Origin: Candidatus Rokubacteria bacterium 13_1_40CM_69_27
Lineage (GTDB): Bacteria > Methylomirabilota > Methylomirabilia > Rokubacteriales > CSP1-6
DNA: 64,000 nt
Direction: 5' to 3'
Assembly: GCA_001917535.1 (NCBI GenBank)
Contig: MNEF01000124.1
Coordinates: forward strand, 24,326-88,325
The notes under the pieces were generated by a model. The model had not been told where the DNA came from, did not search any database, and saw only the letters and a program-made list of their open reading frames with translations. Both the position numbers and the translations under genes were made by a program. Of the stretch, positions 50,069-58,178 are shown piece after piece (the first letter of the stretch is position 1; each line of letters begins with the position of its first letter).

Positions 50069-51736
50069 CTACCGGCCGCCCAGCAGCTCCCGGGCGTGGC
50101 GGCGCGCGGTGTCGGAGGGCGCGGCGCCGCCGAGCATCCGCGCAACCTCCTCGACCCGCGCGGCGCCCTCGAGCACGGTGACGGCCGCGCGCGTCCGCCG
50201 GCCGCTCACGCCCTTGACCACCAGGAAATGATGCTGCGCTCTCGCCGCGATCTGGGGCAGGTGCGTCACGCACAGCACCTGGCGCCCGGCCGCCGCGGCC
50301 GCGAGCTTGTCGGCGACGACGCTGGCGACGTGGCCCCCGATGCCGGCGTCCACCTCGTCGAAGACCATCGTGGGAATGCGGTCGGCGGCGGCGAGCACCG
50401 CCTGCACCGCCAGCATCGTCCGCGACAGCTCGCCACCCGAGGCGATCCGCGCCAGCGGCCGCAGCTCCTCGCCCGGGTTCGCCGAGAAGCGGAGCTCGAC
50501 GCAGTCGAGCCCGCGGGCGGTGACCTCGTCCGGCCCCGCGGGGTCGATCGCGATCTCCAAGCGGCCGCGCTCCATGCCCAGCGCCCGGACCTCCCGCTGA
50601 ATCAGGGCGGCCAGGCGCCCGGCGGCGGCCCGCCGGGCCTCGGAGAGCGCGCCGGCGCGCGCGAGCAGCTCGCTTCTGAGCTCGGCCACGCGCCGCTCCT
50701 CGGCGGCGACAATCTCCTCGTGATGCTCCAGACGCTCGAGCTCGCGGGCCGCGACCTCCCGGAAGGCCAGCATCGCGGCCTCGGTGTCGCCGTACTTGCG
50801 CCTCAGCCGGATCAGCGCGTCCAGGCGGTCGTCAATCGCCTCCAGCCGCCCCGGCTCGGCATCCACGCTCGCGCGCAGCGCGCGCACGGCGACCAGCACG
50901 TCCTCGACATGGGCCGCGGCCGCATCCAGCAGATCGGCCGGCGCCGCGAACCCGGGGTCGAGCCGGCCGAGATCCCGGAAGAGTCGGGCGGCCCGCGTGA
51001 GCCGGCTGGCCGCGGCATCCTGGTCGTCGACGAGCAGCGCGGACGCCTCGGCCAGCCCCTTGCCCAGCCGCTCGGCGTGCTGGAGCCGCATTCGCTCGGC
51101 ACGCAGCTCTTCTTCCTCGCCGGGACGGAGCCGGGCGGCGTCCAGCTCGGAAACCTGAAAGCGCAGGAGGTCCTGGCGCTGCGCCCGATCGCGCTCGGCG
51201 GCGCGCATCCGCTCGACCCCTTCGCGGGCGGCCCGGTACTTCGCGAAGAGCTGGGCCACCTGCTCGCGCAGCCCCTCGGCGCCGGCGAACCGGTCGAGCA
51301 GCTCAAGCTGGCGCGCCGGCTCGAGGAGCCTCTGGTGCTCGTGCTGACCGTGGACCTCCACCAGGTGATCGCCCAACCGCTCGAGAAGCCCCACCGTCAC
51401 CGGGGAATCGTTGACGAAGGCGCGGTGCCGGCCGGAGCGCGCCAGCTCACGCCGGATGACGAGCTGATCGTCCTCGATCGCGAGCCCCGCCTCCTCGAGC
51501 CCGGCCGCCACCGCGCGATTGCCCACCACGTCGAAGACCGCTTCGACGGTCGCCGTCTCGGCGTCGGTCCGGATGACGTCGGACTGCGCCCGCTCCCCCC
51601 GGATCAGGAGGATGGCGTCGATGAGGATCGACTTGCCGGCGCCGGTCTCGCCCGTGAGAACGTTCAGGCCGGGCGCGAAGGGGACGGTGACGGTCTCGAT
51701 GACGGCGAAGTTCCGGATGCGGAGCTCGCGCAGCAT
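50069..51736 (-). CDS. recN: DNA repair protein RecN
   Basis: SMC-like ATPase for double-strand break repair. 555 residues beginning MLRELRIRNFAVIETVTVPF. Walker A is GLNVLTGETGAGKSILIDAI, the central coiled coil is short (RARLFRDLGRLDPGFAAPAD region flanked by helices), and the C-terminal head has LARIASGGELSRTMLAVQAV (signature) and TMVFDEVDAGIGGHVASVVA (Walker B). The nadK-recN order is common, although the argR gene often found between them is absent here; an inverted repeat element occupies that gap. Confidence 0.95.
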   Translation of the reverse strand: MLRELRIRNFAVIETVTVPFAPGLNVLTGETGAGKSILIDAILLIRGERAQSDVIRTDAETATVEAVFDVVGNRAVAAGLEEAGLAIEDDQLVIRRELARSGRHRAFVNDSPVTVGLLERLGDHLVEVHGQHEHQRLLEPARQLELLDRFAGAEGLREQVAQLFAKYRAAREGVERMRAAERDRAQRQDLLRFQVSELDAARLRPGEEEELRAERMRLQHAERLGKGLAEASALLVDDQDAAASRLTRAARLFRDLGRLDPGFAAPADLLDAAAAHVEDVLVAVRALRASVDAEPGRLEAIDDRLDALIRLRRKYGDTEAAMLAFREVAARELERLEHHEEIVAAEERRVAELRSELLARAGALSEARRAAAGRLAALIQREVRALGMERGRLEIAIDPAGPDEVTARGLDCVELRFSANPGEELRPLARIASGGELSRTMLAVQAVLAAADRIPTMVFDEVDAGIGGHVASVVADKLAAAAAGRQVLCVTHLPQIAARAQHHFLVVKGVSGRRTRAAVTVLEGAARVEEVARMLGGAAPSDTARRHARELLGGR

Positions 51737-51794
51737 GCTGCCCGGATGATGCTCGATCAGGCGCGGGCGCTCAAGCCGTATCTGCTCGAAGACC

Positions 51795-51918
51795 GGGGGC
51801 CGGGGCGGGGAGCCCTCGGAATCCGTGTTTCAGGGGATCGTGGCACGCAGGGCGGCAAAGAAAGCCTCGCGCGAAGTGTTGCCAGCGTGGTCGACGAGGG
51901 CTCCCCGCCCCGGCCCCC
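51795..51918. repeat. Perfect 24-bp inverted repeat with a 76-bp loop between nadK and recN
   Basis: Left arm 51795-51818 (ggggg ccggggcgggg agccctcg) and right arm 51895-51918 are exact reverse complements. A near-direct repeat (ttcaggggatcgtggc, cttcaggggatgtggc) lies once in the loop and once beyond the right arm. The whole 205-base gap 51737-51941 holds no gene I can support; a minus-strand frame in the loop reads VDHAGNTSREAFFAALRATI and then stops. It could be a small non-autonomous mobile element or an RNA hairpin. Confidence 0.75.
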
Positions 51919-51941
51919 CGCGAGCCTTCAGGGGATGTGGC

Positions 51942-52799
51942 TCAGCGTTCTCCCCATTTCAATTTGGTGCGGAGGACGGAGAAGAAATGCTTCTGCGGGA
52001 ACCGGACGAGGCGGATCCGGGAAGCGGCTCGCTGCACCTCGACGGTATCACGCTCTCGGAGCCCAACGCCCACCTGCCCGTCGACGGTGAGCATGACCTC
52101 CTGATTGCTGAACAGGGTCACCTCGATGCGCTGGGTCCCGGGCAGCACGACCGGCCGCGCGGTCAGCGTGTGCGAGCAGATCGGCGTGAGGACCACGGCG
52201 TCCATGGTCGGGAACAGGATGGGGCCGCCCGCGGAGAGTGAGTAGGCGGTGGAGCCCGTCGGCGTCGCGATGATCAGCCCGTCGGCCCGGTACGCCGTGG
52301 CCGACTGCCCCTCCACCGACACGCTCAGATCGATGATCCGGCTCATGGCGGACTTCATGATCACGACGTCGTTGAGGGCCAGGAGCTCGCTCACCGATCG
52401 CTCGCTCCGGCGCACCCGGGCAGCGAGCATCATCCGCTCCTCGATGACCATCTGTCCCTGGAGGAATGCCTCCAGCGCCGGGATCATTTCGTCCAGCGTC
52501 GTCGCCGTCAGGAAGCCGAGCCCACCGAGGTTCACCCCGAGGAGCGGGATGCCCAGGTCGCCGACCGCGCGGGCCACCGCTAGCAGCGTGCCGTCGCCCC
52601 CCAGGACGATGAGGAAGTCCACCTGACCGGGCAGCTCCGTCCGGCTCGCCTGGGACACCCCGGCATCGGGAGCGAGAGGGGCCGTCTCCTTCTCGAGCAG
52701 GACCTTCAGGCCTCGCGCTCCCAGCCACTCGATCAGCCGCCCAACGACGGCGCGCGCCTCGCCGGCGTCCGGCTTGGCGACGATGCCGACCCTTTTCAC
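51942..52799 (-). CDS. nadK: NAD kinase
   Basis: ATP-dependent phosphorylation of NAD to NADP. The GTG at 52799 (VKRVGIVAKPDAGEARAVVG), preceded by GAGG seven bases upstream, gives 285 residues. The catalytic GGDG motif is in FLIVLGGDGTLLAVARAVGD and the NAD-binding motif is LIIATPTGSTAYSLSAGGPI. ALNDVVIMKSAMSRIIDLSV is also typical. The start overlaps the stop of a 21-codon mini-ORF as GTGA. Confidence 0.95.
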   Translation of the reverse strand: MKRVGIVAKPDAGEARAVVGRLIEWLGARGLKVLLEKETAPLAPDAGVSQASRTELPGQVDFLIVLGGDGTLLAVARAVGDLGIPLLGVNLGGLGFLTATTLDEMIPALEAFLQGQMVIEERMMLAARVRRSERSVSELLALNDVVIMKSAMSRIIDLSVSVEGQSATAYRADGLIIATPTGSTAYSLSAGGPILFPTMDAVVLTPICSHTLTARPVVLPGTQRIEVTLFSNQEVMLTVDGQVGVGLRERDTVEVQRAASRIRLVRFPQKHFFSVLRTKLKWGER

Positions 52800-52861
52800 A
52801 AGCTCGCCTCGCACGGCGGGGCCCCCGCCCCGCGACGGGCTGGGGCTTGCACAGCCATCAT
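52796..52861 (-). CDS. 21-codon mini-ORF ending in EASL, upstream of nadK
   Basis: The ATG overlaps the preceding mini-ORF stop (ATGA, 52858-52861) and the TGA overlaps the nadK GTG (GTGA, 52796-52799). The peptide ends GAGAPPCEASL, and its GAG GCG codons place a GAGG ribosome site before nadK. It resembles the mini-ORF before waaC (ending PPEASL). Translational coupling is inferred from the overlaps. Confidence 0.4.
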   Translation of the reverse strand: MMAVQAPARRGAGAPPCEASL

Positions 52862-52926
52862 CGGCTCGCCTCGGACGCGGTGGCCCCAGCCCCCGGGCCG
52901 TCCGGCGGACCGCACTGCCGGTTCAC
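52858..52926 (-). CDS. 22-codon mini-ORF ending in EASR, downstream of tlyA
   Basis: The GTG overlaps the tlyA TGA (GTGA, 52923-52926) and its TGA overlaps the next mini-ORF start (ATGA). The peptide ends GAGATASEASR. With the following mini-ORF it looks like a tandem duplication of one cassette, in which each copy ends with a GAGGCGAGC block followed by an overlapping stop/start. The two together fill the 123-base tlyA-nadK gap. Confidence 0.4.
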   Translation of the reverse strand: MNRQCGPPDGPGAGATASEASR

Positions 52927-53714
52927 GCAAGCGCCTCGACGGTGCGGCTGATCATCGTCTCGATGTTGGCGACGGTACGGCCGTGCGTGCAGAGATGGAG
53001 GAAGAACTCGCGGTTGCCCTTGGGACCGCGCAGCGGCGAGGCGGTCACCCCGAGCACGTGCCAGCCCCGCAGCACCGAGTACCGGGCCAGCCGGCCCACC
53101 GCCTGCCGATGCAGCGCCGGGTCGCGCACGACACCGCCCTTGCCCACCAGTTCACGCCCGACCTCGAACTGAGGCTTGACGAGGGTGATCACGTCGGCCC
53201 GGGGCGAAAGGACCCCGAAGACGGCCGGCAGGACCTTCTCCAGGGAGATGAAGGCCACGTCGATCACGCCGAGCGAAGGGTGCTCGGGGAAAATACGGGG
53301 GTCGAGCGCGCGGGCGTTGGTCTGCTCCATGACGACCACGCGCGGATCCCGCCTGAGGCGGGCATCGAGCTGCCCGGTGCCAACGTCCACGGCGTAGACG
53401 CGGGCGGCCCCGCGCTGCAGCAGACAGTCGGTGAATCCGCCGGTGGAGGCCCCGACGTCGATGCAGATCCGGCCCACCACGGGAACGTTGAAGTGGTCGA
53501 GCGCGTGGACCAGCTTCTCGCCGCCGCGGCTGACGTAGGGGGAGCGCCCACGCAGCTCGACCTCCGCCTCCGGCGAGATCAGGGCACCGGCCTTGTCCAC
53601 CCGCTCGCCATCGACAAAGACGTCCCCGGCGAGGATCAGCTTGGTCGCCTTCTCACGGCTCTCGACGAGCCCCCGCTCCACCAGCAGTCGGTCGATTCGA
53701 ATTCGCGTCGCCAT
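52923..53714 (-). CDS. tlyA: TlyA-family rRNA (cytidine-2'-O)-methyltransferase
   Basis: 263 residues. An N-terminal S4 RNA-binding domain (RIDRLLVERGLVESREKATK) is followed by an FtsJ-like SAM domain: SPYVSRGGEKLVHALDHFNV, CIDVGASTGGFTDCLLQRGA (SAM motif I), VIDVAFISLEKVLPAVFGVL, and ITLVKPQFEVGRELVGKGGV. Homologues methylate 16S and/or 23S rRNA; some are called hemolysin A. Precise target unproven. It lies nine bases below the rhomboid gene. Confidence 0.92.
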   Translation of the reverse strand: MATRIRIDRLLVERGLVESREKATKLILAGDVFVDGERVDKAGALISPEAEVELRGRSPYVSRGGEKLVHALDHFNVPVVGRICIDVGASTGGFTDCLLQRGAARVYAVDVGTGQLDARLRRDPRVVVMEQTNARALDPRIFPEHPSLGVIDVAFISLEKVLPAVFGVLSPRADVITLVKPQFEVGRELVGKGGVVRDPALHRQAVGRLARYSVLRGWHVLGVTASPLRGPKGNREFFLHLCTHGRTVANIETMISRTVEALA

Positions 53715-53723
53715 AGCCCCCGA

Positions 53724-54434
53724 TTATAGGCGAGTCGGCCGCCAGAGCCGGAGCAGAAAGACGACGGCCATCCCCGCCAGGAAGCCCCCGATGTGGGCGA
53801 ACCACGCCACCCCGCCGCCGGCCTCGGGGCCGGCCAGGCTGACCGTGAGAACCCCGTTCAGGAACTGTACGACGATCCAGAACCCCAGGACGATGACGGC
53901 GGGGATGTGGACGAACCGGATGAAGAAACCGAAGGTGATCAGCGTCAGCACCCGCGCGTACGGGAAGAGCAGCAGATACGCGCCCAGGACCCCGGAGATC
54001 GCGCCGCTGGCCCCGACCATGGGGATTTTCGACGCGGGGTTCATGACGGTCTGGGCCAGCGCCGCGGCCAGGCCGCAGAAAAGATAGAAGAGGAGGAAGC
54101 GCCCGTGCCCCAGGGTGTCTTCCACGTTGTCGCCGAAGATCCACAGGTAGAGCATGTTGCCGGCGACGTGGAAGAAACCGCCGTGGAGGAACATCGACGT
54201 GAAGATCGTCAGGGCCGGGTGCGGGAACTCGGCCGGCGCCCGGCAGGCGCCCGTGAGCCGGCAGGGGATGGCGCCGAACTCGAAGATGAACTCCTGCGCC
54301 GCCTGCAGCGCGCGGGGATCGCCGGTCAGCCCGAGCGACGCCTGGTAGAGGAACGCCACGACGTTGGCGACGATCAGGCCCACCGTCACGAACGGGAACG
54401 TGCTGCTCGGGACGTCGTCTTTGAGCGGCAGCAT
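53724..54434 (-). CDS. Rhomboid-family intramembrane serine protease
   Basis: 236 residues with about six transmembrane helices. The catalytic serine is in VGASGAISGVLGAYLLLFPY and the catalytic histidine in WFAHIGGFLAGMAVVFLLRL; the conserved HxxxN region is FLHGGFFHVAGNMLYLWIFG. A cysteine pair (IPCRLTGAC) lies in the first periplasmic loop. The start overlaps the inactive M16 stop by one base. Substrates unknown. Confidence 0.9.
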   Translation of the reverse strand: MLPLKDDVPSSTFPFVTVGLIVANVVAFLYQASLGLTGDPRALQAAQEFIFEFGAIPCRLTGACRAPAEFPHPALTIFTSMFLHGGFFHVAGNMLYLWIFGDNVEDTLGHGRFLLFYLFCGLAAALAQTVMNPASKIPMVGASGAISGVLGAYLLLFPYARVLTLITFGFFIRFVHIPAVIVLGFWIVVQFLNGVLTVSLAGPEAGGGVAWFAHIGGFLAGMAVVFLLRLWRPTRL

Positions 54435-55728
54435 CAGCGGGGCTCCAGCACGACGGTGGTGGGCCGCCGGAGATATCGCTGCGCGACCGCCCTGACATCC
54501 ACGGCGGTCACCGCCTCCACCGCGCGCGCGTAGCGCTCGGGAAACTCCCAGCCCGCGCCGACGACCTCATAGAACGCCAGATACCAGGCGTGGCGCGCGT
54601 TGGTGCGGCGGTCCATGGCGAGGCTGCCCAGCACGTGTGCCTTGGCGCGGGCGACCTCCTCCTCGCCGACACCCTCCGGGGGGATCCGTTCCAGTTCCCG
54701 CAGCATGCCCGCCTCCGCCGCCGGGATGTTCTCGCGGGCGGTGCCCATGTATGCCACGAGGAACCCTGGCCCGGCCCGCGGCGGGCTCAGCGCCGTGACC
54801 TGGTAGGCGAGGCCTCGATTGTCCCTCAGTTCGACGAAGAGCCGGCCGGACATGCCGCCGCCGAGCAGCGCCGCCAGCACCTTGACGGCCGGATAATCGG
54901 GCTCGCTGAGGCCGGGCGCGAGGTAGCCGACGAGGATCTGCGCCTGCTGCGCCGGCCTCTCCAGCACGCGCCGCACGCCCGTGGGCGCCGGAGCGGGTGC
55001 AGCATCGACGGGGCGCTCGGCGACGATCCGCAGCCCTCCGAAGAGCTGCTCGACCGTCCGCCTCACCCGGTCTCGCTCGATGCGCCCGCTGATGGCAAGC
55101 ACGAGCCGGTCGGGCCGATAGATGGACCGGTGGTGAGCCAGGAGGTCCTCCCGCCCGAGCGCCGCCACGCTCTCCCGACGCCCCAGGGTTCTGAGCCCGT
55201 AGGGGTGCGGTCCATAGAGTTCGCGCAGGAGCGTATCGAAGGCGAGCGGAAACGGGTTGTCCTCGCGCGTCTGAATCTGGCTCAGGATCAGCCGGCGCTC
55301 CTTTTCCACCTCGTCCGCCGGCAGCGTCGGCGTGAGCGCGACCTCGGCGACCAGGCCGAGGAGCGCCTCCCAGTGGCGGGCCAGCGCGCTGCCGCGGACC
55401 TCCGCGTACTCGACCTCGCCGGAGGCGTCCAGGCTGCCACCGAGCCTTTCGGCCGCCTCCACGAGCTGCTCCCCGCTCCGGCGACCCGTGCCGCGCAGCA
55501 TCGCGCGATGCAGGAAATTCGTGATTCCGGCCGTCTCCGCAGTCTCGAAGCGCGAGCCGGCTCGCACCTGGAGCGACACGGCCACCACGCCGGCGTCGCC
55601 ACTCTCGCGCACGAGCACGCGCACGCCGTTGGCGAGCACGTAGCGGCTCACGCCGGCGGACTGGGCCTCGGCGACGGTCGGCAACGCCAGCGCCAGAGCG
55701 AGTCCGAAGCTCAGCGCGCGGCGACCGC

Positions 55729-55732
<4 letters not shown>
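54434..55732 (-). CDS. M16-family protein without the zinc motif (inactive partner subunit)
   Basis: 432 residues with a signal peptide (SFGLALALALPTVAEA). It has two M16 domains and the C-terminal-half LGGGMSGRLFVELRDNRGLA with the conserved R/Y-type pair. The zinc-binding HxxEH is missing: the position aligned to HYLEHML of the neighbour reads NFLHRAM. It is therefore probably the non-catalytic subunit of a heterodimer with the gene immediately upstream, as known for mitochondrial-processing-peptidase-like pairs. The four-base overlap supports stoichiometric synthesis. Confidence 0.88.
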
Positions 55733-57060
<1,328 letters not shown>

Positions 57061-57200
57061 GAGGGTCCCAAGCCTATCACAGCAGGTGGGCAGAATGCCG
57101 GACGGGAGCGCGCGGCCTGGCCGGGCACAACGCCCAGTCCCCCATTCGTCTGGTCGTCGTAAGTATCTGAAAAGCAGTCCTCTCGTTGGATCGTGGCCCC

Positions 57201-57215
57201 TGGCACCACCCTTGC
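57201..57215 (+). promoter_or_regulatory. Predicted sigma-54 (-24/-12) promoter for the octapeptide-repeat gene
   Basis: TGGCAC (57201-57206), five bases, TTGC (57212-57215): GG and GC are 12 bases apart as required by RpoN. The expected start of transcription is near 57227, giving a leader of about 110 bases before the ATG at 57340. This lies in the 279-base gap 57061-57339, in which I see no other gene. An RpoN activator site could not be identified. Confidence 0.6.
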
Positions 57216-57339
57216 CTTACAGGGGGCCGAGCAGCACGGTGGCGCTGTGCCTACGACTCGACGGCGAAGGAGGTGGGACGGCCCGGAAGCGGCGGCTCGA
57301 AGTGAGGTCAGACCAAATCCTGAAAGAAATGGGGAGACG

Positions 57340-58080
57340 ATGAAGAGACTGATTGCGACGATCATGAGTGTGGCGGCGGTCATCGCCTTCATCCCGATGG
57401 CCGACGCGGCGGCGCCGTGCCCGCCCGAGGTTGCCAAGGCGAAGCAGTTGATGAACCAGAAGTCCGCCCAGGCGCCGCGGTCCCTCGCGGGCGCCCGAGG
57501 TCAAGATGTCCAGGTCCCACGTGGCCAGGATGTCCAGACCCCGCGCGGTCAGGATGCTCAGACGCCACGCGGCCAGGATGTCCAGACCCCGCGCAGTGTC
57601 CAGGCGCCGCGGTCGCTCGCCGGCGCGCGTGGGCAGGATGTCCAGGTCCCGCGTGGCCAGGATGCTCAGACCCCGCGCGGTCAGGATGCTCAGACCCCGC
57701 GTGGCCAGGATGCTCAGACCCCGCGTGGCCAGGATGTCCAGACCCCGCGCGGTCAGGATGCTCAGACCCCGCGTGGCCAGGATGCTCAGACCCCGCGTGG
57801 CCAGGATGCTCAGACCCCGCGCGGCCAGGATGCTCAGACCCCGCGCGGTCAGGATGCTCAGACCCCGCGTGGGCAGGATGTCCAGGTCCCGCGTGGCCAG
57901 GATGCTCAGACCCCGCGTGGGCAGGATGTCCAGACCCCGCGGTCGCTCGCAGGCGCAAAGCCCTCGGGCGACATCAGCAAGGCGTCGACGCTGGTCCGGG
58001 AAGCCGAAGCAGCCTGCAAGGCCGGCGACATGAAGACGGCCAAGTCGAAGGCTGAGGCCGCGATCGCCACGCTGAAGTAG
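57340..58080 (+). CDS. Secreted protein built of GQD(A/V)Q(T/V)PR octapeptide repeats
   Basis: 246 residues, no family recognised. ATG at 57340 follows a GGGGAG ribosome site. Residues 1-23 are a signal peptide (IATIMSVAAVIAFIPMADA). After a short segment with PCPPEVAKAKQLMNQKSAQ come 4 octapeptides (residues 54-85), a spacer SVQAPRSLAGAR, then 13 octapeptides (98-201), 17 in all. The C-terminal 45 residues (DISKASTLVREAEAACKAGD and on) are predicted helical. No PEP-CTERM or membrane anchor is visible. The strand is supported by the signal peptide, ribosome site, sigma-54 promoter and terminator. A structural or matrix role is only a guess. Confidence 0.8.
   Translation: MKRLIATIMSVAAVIAFIPMADAAAPCPPEVAKAKQLMNQKSAQAPRSLAGARGQDVQVPRGQDVQTPRGQDAQTPRGQDVQTPRSVQAPRSLAGARGQDVQVPRGQDAQTPRGQDAQTPRGQDAQTPRGQDVQTPRGQDAQTPRGQDAQTPRGQDAQTPRGQDAQTPRGQDAQTPRGQDVQVPRGQDAQTPRGQDVQTPRSLAGAKPSGDISKASTLVREAEAACKAGDMKTAKSKAEAAIATLK
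57499..57942 (+). repeat. 24-bp tandem repeats inside the octapeptide gene
   Basis: Seventeen near-identical 24-bp units (ggtcaggatgctcagacccc type) in two blocks, 57499-57594 and 57631-57942, separated by a 36-bp spacer. The third base of the Gly and Arg codons and the Ala/Val codon vary. All frames on both strands stay largely open, which explains long antisense reading frames here. This is a coding tandem array, not a CRISPR, because repeats are contiguous with no unique spacers. Confidence 0.9.
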
Positions 58081-58102
58081 TCGACATCGCGACAGACGCT
58101 CG

Positions 58103-58138
58103 GGGCTCCAGGGCAACCCCCTGGAGCCCTGTTCTTTT
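58103..58138 (+). terminator. Rho-independent terminator after the octapeptide-repeat gene
   Basis: An 11-bp perfect stem (gggctccaggg / ccctggagccc) with a 5-base loop is followed by tgttctttt. It starts 22 bases after the stop codon of the repeat gene, separating it from the protease-rhodanese gene. Confidence 0.85.
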
Positions 58139-58165
58139 AGGGTCGGGCCCTTGGCCGGAAGTGTA

Positions 58166-58171
58166 TAGAAT
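58166..58171 (+). promoter_or_regulatory. Candidate -10 element (TAGAAT) for the protease-rhodanese gene
   Basis: TAGAAT ends seven bases before the ATG at 58179, so transcription would begin at or next to the start codon (leaderless mRNA). No clear -35 box. It also argues against using the upstream GTG at 58161. Confidence 0.35.
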
Positions 58172-58178
58172 GCGCTCG

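Noticed and set aside
57499..57942. CRISPR array
   Set aside because: Units are contiguous 24-bp coding repeats without unique spacers, and no cas genes are present.
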